DNA of 64,000 nt from Gamarada debralockiae (taxonomy: Eukaryota; Ascomycota; Leotiomycetes; Helotiales; Hyphodiscaceae): contig NXFV01000185.1 in NCBI GenBank assembly GCA_002803225.1, forward strand, positions 16,888-80,887, given 5' to 3'. A program made the position numbers and the translations under genes. The notes beneath the pieces are model-generated. The model did not search any database. It saw only the letters and a program-made list of their open reading frames with translations, and had not been told where the DNA came from. Below, one piece after another: positions 24,436 to 35,751 of this stretch. Each line of letters starts with the position of its first letter. The first letter of the stretch is position 1.

Positions 24436-24908
24436 GAAAAAAATAAGCTACCCCTCCCCAGCAAAAGGTCGGATGATAATTGTGTCCAAGATGAACAGAT
24501 AAATAGAGGAGCAAGATGAGGATAAATATGTAGGGCAGTCAGGAAAGTCTTTCCGCAGTAAGTCAGTAATCACCACTCGCAAAATGCATGGAAGAAAAAT
24601 TGAAGGTGGGTAAGAAGGATTTCGAAGGCGTTCACGATATCCTCTTTTCCCCACCAATTTGGAGCTTCGGCCACATTCAGCCAACATCCAATAGATAAGC
24701 GCCCAGCATTTCCTAAAACAGAAAGTCTATCCGAAAAGTAAAACGTCAAAGGAATGACTCTAGATTGCTTGGGCCGAGCATAGAGACACACAGTGCAGCT
24801 CAAATATTGCGTCACTTGACCTGCAAAGTACGGGAACAAAAAAAAACTTGAATCAAGGAATCATAAAGAGTTCGAGCTGTCGAGTTGGGCTCCTTCCTAC
24901 TCGCCAAC
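24436..24908. promoter_or_regulatory. Shared upstream region of MATE (-) and DUF202 (+) genes
   Basis: 473 bases between two divergent start codons, which must contain both promoters. AT-rich, no recognisable gene. No specific operator could be assigned. Confidence 0.5.
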
Positions 24909-25678
24909 ATGCCTCAATCAGGGGACGAAGAAGAAGCCGAGCTGCGGAATACCTACAGACCCTTTGGTATTCCTTGTTGCAGAGCAGTTGATGTTGCGAA
25001 GTGAGTTTTTGCTTTTCTTCAAAGCCGAGATGCGGGGTGTAGAAAAGGCAATGGTTGAATTTGACTGACAATTGGTTTTGCAGACATCATAAACGTTCAA
25101 GCATATTCTGCGTAACCCCATTCTTTGGGCCCCTCCTCTTTGACAATACTGACAGTGATTCGCGAGATCATTGCGCGAATGAACGAAGTATGATAACCCC
25201 TCTTTCCTCTCATATACCCCTCCTCTGAGCGGCACAAATTGACATCTACCAGCATTCCTCTCCTACCTGCGCCTCAGCATCTACATGGCCGTAGTCAGCA
25301 TCGCAATCGTAATCTCCTTCCACCTGAAATCCGAACCCACCCGTCTCGAACTACGCATGGCCCGTCCTCTCGGCATAATATTCTGGCTACTGAGTTTATC
25401 GTGCCTGGCGCTTGGGTTTGGGAATTATATCAAGACGGTTAATAAGTATAGCCGAAGAGCGGCTATTGTGCAGACTGGGTGGAAGACACAATCGGTATGT
25501 TTTGTCCTTTGAGCTTGTGGGCTGGATTCGATATTGGGGACAAGGATCGGGTGAAAAAGGGGCCGTATTGTGAGAAGACGAATGCTGATTCTTACCTCTG
25601 CAGATACTTACCATAATAGCAATGTCCATCGTGGGCATCTGCGTGCTCTTCCTGGCGACGAATTCGAAGAGATACTAA
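24909..25678 (+). CDS. DUF202 family small membrane protein
   Basis: 170-aa protein from four exons (24909-25000, 25084-25187, 25253-25494, 25604-25678). The N-terminal part is hydrophilic (MPQSGDEEEAELRNTYRPFG). The DUF202 signature NERTFLSYLRLSIYMAVVSI appears only after splicing. Three hydrophobic segments follow, with short loops (LGFGNYIKTVNKYSRRAA), and the tail is IVGICVLFLATNSKRY. DUF202 also occurs in the membrane part of the vacuolar transporter chaperone (VTC) polyphosphate complex and in YidH-like proteins. This short, stand-alone form has no assigned biochemical role, so I infer only an integral membrane protein. All introns have GT-AG ends and matching phases. Confidence 0.88.
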
Positions 25679-26348
25679 AAGCTAGGATATAAAAGACTCC
25701 ATATTACGAGATCACGAGAAACGGCATGCTGCATTTGTTGTGCATAGCGGGGAGTCTGGTGGATTCGATGTAAATAAAAATTATGGGTTGGCTGTATCCG
25801 CTACGTTCAAATCTTTTGAATAATCTCTATCGAGTCCCCTCTCCATGTTGCCAGGGATATCACGATACCCACCAAAATTGCTCCTACGGTATTGAATCTG
25901 CTGGAGTGTGAATATAGTGTCTTTCAACTCCAGTCCCAACCTCCTCTAGTGTTATACACCGATAGGCCCGTCCTTCCCGACACTGCACCTCCTTCAGCCG
26001 ATAATGGAAAACGTGCTGAAATTCGACGCCGTTGGACTTGGGAGCTCGAACCCGTAGTAGCCATGAGCATCGAAGCAAGAAGCGAAATATCATTCCCCGT
26101 AGGACTCGCAACAGTAGAAGCTCCCTGGCCAATCAGCGCAATCTTCCCCGGGTCGAGCAGTCCTAAAGAGCTTAAAGCCGCAGCAGCGGGTTCCACTTTA
26201 CCCGTCCCATTAAACATATCAAACTCAAATTCAAAAGCTGCGGGGAATTCGAAAACGCCGGCCAACTCCTCGTCACAGCTGACACATTTGCCGAAATATT
26301 TGATACAACAGGACCTGCACGAGCGAAGACGGAATTGGCACCGCTGCC
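25679..26348 (-). other. Intergenic with a possible decayed secreted-protein frame
   Basis: Downstream of the GMC relic on the minus strand a 113-codon frame (25924-26265) reads GVFEFPAAFEFEFDMFNGTG and LDPGKIALIGQGASTVASPT, an Ala/Ser/Thr/Gly composition like secreted fungal proteins. It has no clear start or family and may be part of the same decayed locus as the GMC relic. I do not call a gene. Confidence 0.35.
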
Positions 26349-26879
26349 CTAGGGAGTCAGTCCAGCGTTGTCGGATTTGATGATATTGGCGGCTTCCTCA
26401 GCGACGGCGTAGATGGGGGCTTGGAGGATGATGCCTGCGTCCACGATGCGGTGATTTTTGGTTCCGTACATACGTAGATGTGTGTTGACTACTCCTCTAA
26501 GCTATCATAGAGGTTGTACCATTGCCGTGAAACTCTGTTCGAACGCCACTGCGAATCGCTGACATTAAGGTTTCTGCTCTGGCGTTTTGGAAGAAGGGAC
26601 TGTATGGAGCTGGTTGTTGAGCAGTCTGTTGTTGAAGAGCAGTGCTTCAACCAGAACTTGGCAGTCGAGAGGATTCGCACAGTATTGTGGGTCGACCAGA
26701 GGCTGCTGGAGAGGATTTGTCGATTGGGTATGCACGCTTCCTCTCAAGAAGGGATGCATCGCAGAAACTGCAAGCAGTCCGATGTTGTCGTTCAAAAGTT
26801 CATATGAGCCGACTTCTGTGCTACTCAACAGGTCCACAAGTATCGTTTTCTGAGCTTCATAGCCCGCGATGATGTTAGG
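26349..26879 (-). pseudogene. GMC oxidoreductase, C-terminal relic
   Basis: Minus-strand pieces in three frames spell the C-terminal domain of a glucose-methanol-choline oxidoreductase (aryl-alcohol oxidase / choline dehydrogenase-like flavoenzyme). In order they are IIAGYEAQKTILVDLLSS, then a stretch with MHPFLRGSVHTQSTNPLQQP and VDPQYCANPLDCQVLVEALL, then SAIRSGVRTEFHGNGTTSM, and finally VNTHLRMYGTKNHRIVDAG with IYAVAEEAANIIK before a TAG at 26349-26351. The pieces are separated by at least two frameshifts and a stop just after GTTSMIA. The FAD-binding N-terminal two thirds of the family, including the GxGxxG motif, is absent upstream. It is therefore both truncated and frameshifted. Confidence 0.8.
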
Positions 26880-27072
26880 TCAAGACCAGAAAGGAAGAAT
26901 TGGGTCGCGTTTTGTGTGGAATATCGGTCTAATTACCCGAGATTGATGGCAGAGCAGGAACGCCGCGCGATTTCCGCCGTAAGGGATGGATCGTGGATGT
27001 GTGGAGACACTGACGGTGGTCATGTTGGAGATCAATACAAATAGGTCAAGCTATTGAATTGTCATCCGACAA

Positions 27073-28464
27073 TCATATGTTGAAGCCGTCGTGCTTTGGA
27101 GGGTCACAAAACCTCCAAAGTCCAGCCTTCTCTGCTGCGCTTCGGACTGTAGATATTTCTTCCTTGGTGACGTGGCGATTGATCTCTTCGTATCTAACTT
27201 TGGCCGCATCCTTGGACGTAGGTTCTCCACCTAGTTCTGTAGGTGTCGCTTTTTGGGCTCGTTTTGTCTTGCCAACATGTGCATCCGGATGGTACTGCTC
27301 CATGATATTGACAAAGACATCCCTCGACACATTACCTGCCATCCATTTCATAATTTCTTCGCCCTCTGATTCATAACCTGGCATGACAAGATGTCGCACA
27401 AGAAGACCCTTCTTTGCAATGCCGTCAGGGGTGAAACACAGGTCTCCGACTTGGTCATGCATTGCCTTGATGCTTTCCATGGCGGCGTCGGCATAATGAT
27501 CTGCTTTCAGCAAACGCTTCGAGGTGCTATCCTTCCACACCTTGAAATCTGGCAGATAGATATCTACCAAACCATCAAGTAGCTGAATTGAAGCCAGCGA
27601 GTCGAACGCGGAAGTGTTATATATGATAGGTACTTTCAGTCCAAGCTCACGAGCATGAAGAATCGAGAGGACGACTTGCGGAACCACGTGCTCGGGAGTG
27701 ATCAAGTTGATATTGTGGACATTTCCAACATTCTGCAACTTGATATACCATTCACCGAGCTCCTCAGGGGTAAGATCCTGACCGTTCCGTTGATGCGCAA
27801 TGTCGTGATTTTGACAAAATACACATCGTAGGTTGCAACCAGAAAAGAAGACAGCACCGGATCCTAAAAGTCTGTAAGTGCTCATCCACTTCAATTCAGT
27901 GATTAATTCCCTACCATTGTGGCCCTGAATACAAGGTTCTTGGATCAACAGTTAGCAAGAAGCCATCAAAATCGCTGAGCTGATTTGAAAGATTGAAAGA
28001 ACCAGATGCTCATGAGGGGATCTCTTAATCCGGGAATTTCATCCAAAGATTGAAGACCGTAGCTCAGCGGATTCTCGGAACGAACCTTCACCAAAATGCG
28101 GCGCGATTACCTGGAGGCTGTTAGAATTAAGAGTATGAGGAAAGTATGGTGCTGTTTTGAGGAGCATTCGTACATTGACTTTGACAGTCTCAGCGCCAAT
28201 CAGACAAGTGCCTGTCTTCTCATAACGATTGACACCACACAGCCGCGGGCACAAATTACAATTCTTCAGATGTGTGTAAGCTGCAGATCTCTTTTTCAAC
28301 GCGTCAATGGAGGATAGAAGGTGGTAACGGGGGATGTAGTCGTCAAGGAGGAAAGGAGGGGCTAGATGCAACCTTCGACGGTGAAGATTGGAGATAGTGA
28401 GCCCCTTTGGGAGGAGTCTATGTGCAAACAGAGAAGTAGACCTAGCCATCCTTGCTCGATACAT
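27073..28464 (-). CDS. Radical-SAM protein, pyruvate formate-lyase-activating-enzyme-like (PflX type)
   Basis: 397-aa protein from exons 28086-28464, 27915-27938 (only 24 nt) and 27073-27863. The start at 28464 is the first ATG; upstream codons use GTG. The N-terminus (MYRARMARSTSLFAHRLLPK) is basic and Ser/Arg-rich, suggesting mitochondrial import. A Cys-rich region NCNLCPRLCGVNRYEKTGTC follows. The radical-SAM cluster-binding CX3CX2C motif is SGCNLRCVFCQNHDI, and a TIM-barrel-like core ends near residue 397. Family members activate glycyl-radical enzymes or have unknown roles; no partner glycyl-radical enzyme is visible here. The second intron (27864-27914) is exactly 51 nt with no stop, so its retention would insert 17 residues in frame. 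It diverges from MLH1 across 317 bp. Confidence 0.9.
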
Positions 28465-28781
28465 GAAATGAAAAGGGCAGCAGGAGATGTTGTTGAACGA
28501 GTGCTGAAGTTCGCACAGGTTGGCTTTATCGATAAGGGCTTGCTTAGTCAGTCGCCCAACCCATGGGGAAGTCACCTGGAATCGTGGTTGGTTCGCGATT
28601 CAACTCCACTTCTTTCATGAAAAGCCCATCAACTGTCCTACTTGTAACGAAAATTCCTTCTCCTTCTGGTCAATTCTGGCTCGGAGCAAATTCATATCGT
28701 GAATGCGGATATAGCTTGATCTCCAGATGAATCAGATGGTCTGAACCCGGAGGTTCATGAAAGGCGAACCACGAGACAAAG
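28465..28781. promoter_or_regulatory. Bidirectional promoter region, radical-SAM gene / MLH1
   Basis: 317 bases between divergent start codons at 28464 (-) and 28782 (+). It must carry both promoters. No distinct operator recognised. Confidence 0.55.
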
Positions 28782-31057
28782 ATGGCGGAACCTATGGATG
28801 TGGATAACGAGACTCCCAGAGGCACTAAAAGAAAGGCAGATGATCTTTCTGTAGTCACAGCCCCGAGAAGAATCAAAGTAAGCCCTTCATTCCTCTTGCC
28901 ACGCATTTTCCTAATGTTCTTCAGGCTCTTGATCCAGACGTTGTCAACAAAATTGCTGCGGGAGAGATCATTGTTGCTCCAGTTCATGCTTTGAAAGAAC
29001 TCATCGAGAACGCTGTCGATGCTGGCTCCACCTCTCTCGAAGTTCTTGTCAAAGAAGGTGGCTTAAAGCTTTTGCAAATTACCGATAATGGCCATGGAAT
29101 TAATGTAAGCCTCATCCATCGTACGGTCCTTTAATGCCGATCTAAGGATTTACAGAAAGAAGATCTTCCCATCTTGTGTGAACGTTTCACCACCTCGAAG
29201 CTCAAGGCTTTTGAAGATCTTACGTCCATTGGCACCTATGGATTTCGAGGAGAAGCTTTGGCCAGTATTAGCCACATAGCACATCTCACCGTCACCACCA
29301 GGACGAGGGATTCCAGCTGTGCCTACAGAGCCCATTATGACAGTGGATGTTTAGCTCCAGCAAAACCTGGCCAAAGTGCGGATCCTAAACCCATCGCAGG
29401 TCGCCAAGGAACCCAAATCACAGTTGAAGATCTCTTTTACAACGTTCCGACCCGTCGACGTGCTTTCAGATCTGCCTCAGAAGAATATAACAAGATTCTC
29501 GACGTTGTTGGAAGGTATGCTGTTCACTGCGATGGAGTTGCTTTCAGTTGTAAGAAGCATGGCGAGGCCAGCACTACGATCTCCACGCAGTCCACCTCAT
29601 CTACAGTCGACCGAATCCGGCAGATTCATGGAAGTCCAGTTGCGAACGAGTTGATAGAATTTACGTCTTCTGAGGCGAAGTGGGGGTTTACAGCACGTGG
29701 TTGGACGACCAACGCCAATTACCATGTTAAGAAAACAACCCTTCTCCTTTTCATCAATCATCGATCTGTCGACTCTACCAACATCCGAAAAGCAATTGAG
29801 CAGACGTACTCCAGCTTCCTGCCCAAAGGAGGCCATCCATTTACTTACCTCAGCCTCGAGATCGACCCCCAACGTGTTGATGTAAACGTCCACCCAACGA
29901 AGAGAGAAGTTAACTTCCTAAACGAAGACGAGATCATCGAAACGATCTGCAACGACATCCGAGTCAAGCTTGGAAATGTCGATACCAGTCGAACGTTCCT
30001 AACTCAAACCCTTCTGCCCGGCGCTCGAGTCCCCCTCATCACTCCAGACACTGCCAATGGCTCAGCCAGCGAGGCCACAGCCTCCACTCCCAAGCCCAAG
30101 CCCTACGAAAACAACCTCGTCCGCACCGACGCCAAACTCCGCAAAATAACAAGCATGCTCCCACCCAGCACCACCGGCACTCGAAACTCCGAAACACCAG
30201 CCTCCGACCCCTCTCCCGCCCACGAAGATATAGAATATGAGTACTCAGACCGCGATCTAGTATCCTGCCGTCTCGTAACCGTCAAAGAGCTACGCGCTGA
30301 AGTTCGAGACGCAATGCACAATGAACTGACCGAGATTTTCGCGGGCCATACATTCGTTGGGATGGTAGATGAACGTCGACGTCTAGTCGCTATTCAAGGA
30401 GGAGTCAAATTATTTTTGGTAGATTATGGCATGATTAGCAATGAGTACTTCTACCAAATAGGTCTTACGGACTTCGGAAACTTTGGAGCAATACGCTTCA
30501 ATCCTCCGTTGAACTTGCGAGAACTACTACAGATCGCTGCTGAGCAGGAGAAAGCCTCCACTCCGCCAGGTGCCACAGAAGAAGATGATTTTGAGGTCGA
30601 GGAAGTAGTAGAACTTGTCTCAGCGCAACTTATCGAGCGACGAGAAATGCTACTCGAATACTTCTCCTTCGAAATTTCCGAAGAAGGAGAAATTCTTAGC
30701 ATCCCGCTTCTCTTGAAAGGTTACGTACCCAGCATCACCAAGCTCCCGCGCTTCCTTCTCAGATTGGGACCTCATGTCAATTGGGTGGATGAGAAGAAGT
30801 GCTTTGAGACTTTCCTGCGTGAACTGGCTTCATTTTACGTCCCTGAGCAACTCCCGCCAACGCCAGGTCCTGAGGATGGCGAAGAGGGCCTGGATGAGGA
30901 GATCAAGGCTAGGAGATTGTATATCAATAAGGTTGTTGAAGATATTTTGTTCCCGGCTTTCAGAGCAAGACTGATTGCTACGAAGTCCCTGATGAAAGGT
31001 GGCGTGTTAGAGGTGGCGAATTTGAAGGGATTGTACAGGGTGTTTGAGAGGTGTTAG
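28782..31057 (+). CDS. MLH1: DNA mismatch repair protein MLH1
   Basis: MutL homologue of 725 aa that pairs with PMS1 or MLH3 to act after MutS mismatch recognition in the nucleus. Exons 28782-28877, 28925-29104, 29156-31057. The GHKL ATPase domain has [22 protein letters not shown] (Mg/ATP-binding Asn) and ITDNGHGI, then [13 protein letters not shown]. The transducer domain has [20 protein letters not shown] and [15 protein letters not shown] Ser/Pro-rich linker follows, with a C-terminal dimerisation domain ending in the family-typical FERC. An N-terminal extension of about 30 residues ([20 protein letters not shown]) carries a basic patch that may be a nuclear localisation signal. Length and motif order match the family. 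Confidence 0.97.
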
Positions 31058-31311
31058 TATATGGTACTATTGCTGGGCGGTTAAAATGTGGCATTTGCTT
31101 CATGGCAAAGGTAGGCAGGAGTTAGCGACTGGCATCACAATACATTTTTTGGCGTTGTGGCTGGCTGTCATATCAAATTACGGCGTTGCTCATTGTATGA
31201 AGACTAAAGCAATATCCAAGCATGCTGTCATCTATCATTTTGTAGCTGACTCGCTCCCACGAGATCATGTCTGCGGCTATTATACAGTTTATTTCGTTCA
31301 TGCCTATACAC

Positions 31312-34191
31312 TTAGCTCTTTCCATCCTCCCAATCCGGATTCTGTGTTCACGTTAGCATCTCCCCCTTTTCAAATGTAGACAACAACATACCTTTCTCAA
31401 AATAACCAAACCCTCAAGGTTACTACTCAAACTAATATACTGCTCATCCTCCAACTCCGCTCTCTCGCCATACGCCAACAGCACCGGCGTACTTTGTGTC
31501 TGCCATCCCGTAATAGTCTTTGGCCGACCAGCTTGTCCCACGACATCCACAGCTTGTCCAACTCGCACATTGACGGTCAAGGGCTTGAGCTCCTCATCGA
31601 GAGTAACGAGGAATCTGGGGTGCATGGCGGTGACGAGGTAGTAGAGGAGGTAGTGGGACTTGTCGGTGACGAATTGCTTGGCGTCAATCATGGCGATCAA
31701 AACTGAGAGGAGACCACCAGCAGAAACTCGCGAGAGAACTTGTCTATCGGTGTGGAAGGGGCTGATGGAGAGCGTGCCCTTGCCCATGTGGAGAAGACCT
31801 TGGGCGATTCGGACCATGAAGAGAGAATCTTGATCACGATGGTAGTAGCTGGCTAGTTGTCTGAGAAGCTGAGCCAGTCTGGCGTTGTTGGTTCCCGCGC
31901 CGAGGAGACCCATGGCAAAGATTGCGTTGATCGCAACGTCGTTGTCATTGTCGTGGCTGTACCGGGAAAGGGTATCATAGACCTTCATTTGAGGGTTGCT
32001 AGGGCTGAGGAGACCCATAGCTAATGGTACTGCCTTTCTGATGTTGGCCTCGCCGTAGTGCATGAGATGTCCGAATTGGCGCAGAACCATCTCCTGACCA
32101 ACTTCTTCTCCCATTGCCACCAAACCCAGACCAATCACAGCGTAAGCTTGGAGAAGCTCGTCGCCCTTCTTGTCATCAGTGTCTTCGATATGATCGTTGC
32201 AAATGTGGAGGAGTTCCTGCAACTTCAAAACGGTTCCAGTTCCAGCCCAGGCGCAGATCTCGGCAAGCACCGATGTTGGCTTCGACATTGGGTGATCAAT
32301 GGCCTTCAATGTTTCGAGAATAACATCAACCTCCTCTTGTCGTCCGAAGAAAAGTAGACCAAGCCCAAGAGCCATAAACCTGGTCCACTTGTCCTTGAGC
32401 TGAGATTTACGATCGTCATCAAGGAATGTCTGCACAATAGCCTCGCTGACATCGCTGTTGGAAGAACCAACAAAGATCATACCAAGAGAAAGAGCAGCCA
32501 TGGCCGAGATTTGCATGTCTAGCGTTGTATCGACGACAATAGGCAGAAGGAGTTCAAGAAGCTGCTCCCGATTTGAACCTGCGTACGCCAGGCCAAGACC
32601 CATGATGGAGGCCACTCTGACCATAGGGCTCTTGTGGTTCAACTTCTCTTCGTCGCCGAGTAGAGCCAAGGCTGGCTCGGAATCGATATGTACGCCAGTG
32701 TTCATGATACCAATGGCCAACATAGATCCAGCTTGAATCTGCTCTTCTGGTGCATATGTGTACTTGTCGATCTTGTCCAGACCAGTCTCAACATCCCACA
32801 ACATGAGCGTACCCAGAGAGGCAACGGTGGACATCATACCCTCCTCCTTGGTCTTCCAGACCCAGCTTGATTTCTCCTCCTCGACCATCATCATCTTGTC
32901 ATTACCAAATCCAGCGTTCACAAAAGCGTTGACGAATCCAGCAGCCAAATTGTGTCTCGCAGAGTCGAGGTTTGTGAGGCCAGCAACACGATTGCTCTCA
33001 AGATGGCTCTTGTAGATATCTTCGGTTGTCTTCGGGTCCAAGATGTTCAACTCCTTAGCCAGAGCCTTGAAGTGCTCGGGCAGCTTGGTGTTGTTCAAGC
33101 ACTCCGCAATTTCCTGTTCCTCCTCCGTCTCCGTAGGCAGGTCCAGTACAATCTGCTGTCTCGCGATAAGGAAAGCCATCTGCTTCTTGAGCGCCACATC
33201 CCTCGTCGACTCGAAATCCGATTTGATGAGCTCAATGTCATTCAATCGGATTGCAAGGACGATTGCCTGGGTTAATTGATCGTATTGCTTATAGATGTCA
33301 TGTGCGGTTCGGAGGAATTGCTGATCTTCTGGGTACGTCAACAAGTTGACCATGCTGACCATGTAGAGGCAGACTCGAGGGTATGTATCCTTGTCAAGGA
33401 ATTTCGGGATGTCTTCAATAATTTCAAGCTCGCTCATCAGATCGACAGCATCGGCCTCAGCATTGCTCTTAAGGAAGAGAGGGACGAGAACCAAGGCGAG
33501 ATCAATAAGATCTTGGTATGGCTCCTCCGCTGTTAATCTCTTGGTGTAGACCTCGCCCAGCTCCAAAGCAAGATGCCGTGTGTATTCATGACCCCAAGAT
33601 CCGATATCTGATGTTGGCGCAAGCAATCTGTATTTGAGGGTATCTTGTCGGCCTTCATCTGAAAATGTCATGCCAATCACCGAGAGCACATCCGCCAGTG
33701 ATGTCTTGTCATCTCCCGCAGGCCATTCCTCGTAGAGTTTGATCATTGGTTCATAATGTGGTCGGAGGAACTTGAGAGGTTTAGGAACGGCGGTCATGGA
33801 TGAGGTGGAGGTTTTGATAGAGTCTTTGATGGCTTCGAGAGCGGATTTGTAAAGGGAGGTATCTGATTCCTGATTTCAACTCAATTAGCACAACCAGTCA
33901 TGGTCATCCGGGAGATATCCATACCGTCAACCGTTCAACGAGCATATCAAGCTCACTCTTCAGCTGCTGGTCCTCCTCGCTGAGCTCTTCTGGAGCTGTG
34001 GTCTGTTAGCTAGATCTCCCCAACATCAAGCCTCGCAACTTGCCTCCAATAATTTCATCCTCTTTCTTTCCATTCACCAACGGCTTCCCATCTTTATCCT
34101 TCTTGACGTCCTCAGCTTTGCTTGGTTCTCCATCTATTGCCTTTCCCTTGCCCTTGTCGACAGACTTTGGCGGTTCGCCATCCTGAGCCAT
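31312..34191 (-). CDS. RPN1: 26S proteasome regulatory subunit RPN1
   Basis: Non-ATPase base subunit of the 19S particle, 908 aa, which binds ubiquitin-like domains of shuttle receptors and docks Ubp6. Exons 34044-34191, 33925-33995, 31392-33869, 31312-31341. The N-terminus is a Lys/Asp-rich stretch (MAQDGEPPKSVDKGKGKAID), joined by splicing to APEELSEEDQQLKSELDMLV. The proteasome/cyclosome repeats follow in the toroid (MVRVASIMGLGLAYAG, ISAMAALSLGMIFVG, VPLAMGLLSPSNPQM, AINAIFAMGLLGAG), then the conserved C-terminal domain ending NPDWEDGKS. The first intron (33996-34043) is GC-AG with a GCAAGT donor. The last exon has only 30 nt. A start at MTAVPKPL (33797) would lack about 100 conserved residues, so the spliced start at 34191 is preferred. 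Confidence 0.96.
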
Positions 34192-34536
34192 CGTGACTGC
34201 TCAAGTGAAGGCGGTGTTGGTGAAGGGTGAAGGAATGGGGGATTTGGCAGACAGAATGCGGAGGACTCGAAGCACGGTTCGTGTCCGAGTGTTGTCAAAA
34301 AAATGATCGTAGAGGAGTCGTTCGTTGTTTGTGATTTTGGATTGTTGATTATGTTTCTTTCAGGCACTCTGAGCTTCCGCGTACAAACACTGGACAAGCT
34401 CTAAACCGCGAGGCGCGATACCGAGATGGGGTCGTTAAGCGATAGATTTAGCTTCGACAAGGGGCCCTTTATCAGAATCCTCAATTTTTTGGATACCAGA
34501 AAATAAAGTACTACGAAAATCCAAAACCCCGCAAAC
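34192..34536. promoter_or_regulatory. Bidirectional promoter region, RPN1 / RIO2
   Basis: 345 bases between the divergent starts of two housekeeping genes. I searched by eye for the Rpn4-type PACE element (GGTGGCAAA) and did not find a perfect copy. No specific site is claimed. Confidence 0.5.
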
Positions 34537-35751
34537 ATGAGGCTCGATACAAAGCACATGCGCTATCTAACCGTCGAAGACTGGAAAACCCTCACAGCAG
34601 TCGAAACCGGCTCCCGAAACCACGAAGTCGTCCCAACAGCCTTAATCGGCCAAATCTCAGGTCTGCGAGGCGGGGTTCACAAGAGCATATCTGCATTAGC
34701 AAAAGTCGGCTTGATCGCACGATTGAAGAACGCAAAATACGATGGCTACCGCTTAACATACGGAGGACTCGATTATCTCGCCCTAAACCAATACCGAAAG
34801 CGCAAAGATGTCTACAGCGTTGGGAACCAGATCGGAGTTGGAAAAGAGAGCGATATCTTCGTGGTGGCAGACGAGAAAGGCATGCAAAGGGTCTTGAAGA
34901 TACACAGGTTAGGTCGCATATCTTTTAGAACTGTTAAGGCGAATCGGGATTACCTACGGAATCGATCGAGTGGATCTTGGATGTACATGTCGCGGCTGGC
35001 AGCGCTGAAGGAATATACATTCATGACTGCTCTGCGCGAGAATGGCTTCCCAGTTCCAGAACCATTGGCACAATCGAGACACACGATTGTCATGTCTCTA
35101 ATCGATGCCTTTCCCATGCGCCAGATCTCTTCCGTCCCAGATCCAGCCTCCCTGTACGCCGAACTCATATCCATGATCCTCCGACTCGCACAATACGGTC
35201 TGATACACGGCGATTTCAACGAGTTCAACATCCTGATCAAAGAAGAAGCAACTCCCAAAGCCTCAGAAGACCAACCCGAATCCGTTACCCTAACTCCGAT
35301 CCTGATTGACTTCCCCCAAATGGTTTCCGTAGATCATGCAAACGCAGAATACTACTTCGACCGCGACGTCAACTGCATAAAGCGATTCTTCGAGCGCCGC
35401 TTCCACTTCACGAGTGATGAGAAGGGCCCATTCTTTCCAGATGCACGGAAGTTAGTTGGCAAGGATGGTGTTAAGAGACTTGATGTTTCTGTCGAGGCGT
35501 CTGGATTCTCGAGAAAAATGGCGAAGGAGCTTGAAGCTTATATGAAGGAGGTCGGTGTTGATGGAGATGGAGACCCTGATGCTGCTCGAGGTGACGAGGA
35601 ATCCGAAGACGACGAAGAAGACGACGAAGAAGGATCAGAGGAAGATGACAACGCAGAGGATGATTCTGGTGAGAAGAAGAGTCAGGTTGATGAGCAACAT
35701 ACCGTTGATGAAACTTCGATATCGCAACTGCAAATCAGTGATAAGACCTGA
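34537..35751 (+). CDS. RIO2: RIO2 atypical serine/threonine kinase/ATPase
   Basis: Single-exon gene, 404 aa. RIO2 acts in late cytoplasmic maturation of the 40S ribosomal subunit, supporting 20S pre-rRNA cleavage and release of assembly factors. An N-terminal winged-helix domain (about 1-90, starting MRLDTKHMRYLTVEDWKTLT) precedes the RIO kinase core. The core has a flexible glycine loop GVGKESDIF (about 100-108), catalytic Lys in VLKIHRLG, catalytic loop IHGDFNEFN (about 223-231) and metal-binding Asp in LIDFPQ (about 256-261). The C-terminal 60 residues are very acidic (Glu/Asp runs). The ATG at 34537 directly gives the conserved N-terminus. No intron is needed. Confidence 0.97.
   Translation: MRLDTKHMRYLTVEDWKTLTAVETGSRNHEVVPTALIGQISGLRGGVHKSISALAKVGLIARLKNAKYDGYRLTYGGLDYLALNQYRKRKDVYSVGNQIGVGKESDIFVVADEKGMQRVLKIHRLGRISFRTVKANRDYLRNRSSGSWMYMSRLAALKEYTFMTALRENGFPVPEPLAQSRHTIVMSLIDAFPMRQISSVPDPASLYAELISMILRLAQYGLIHGDFNEFNILIKEEATPKASEDQPESVTLTPILIDFPQMVSVDHANAEYYFDRDVNCIKRFFERRFHFTSDEKGPFFPDARKLVGKDGVKRLDVSVEASGFSRKMAKELEAYMKEVGVDGDGDPDAARGDEESEDDEEDDEEGSEEDDNAEDDSGEKKSQVDEQHTVDETSISQLQISDKT

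Noticed and set aside
33797..33797. ATG at MTAVPKPL as the RPN1 start
   Set aside because: It would omit about 100 conserved residues that two upstream exons supply in correct phase.
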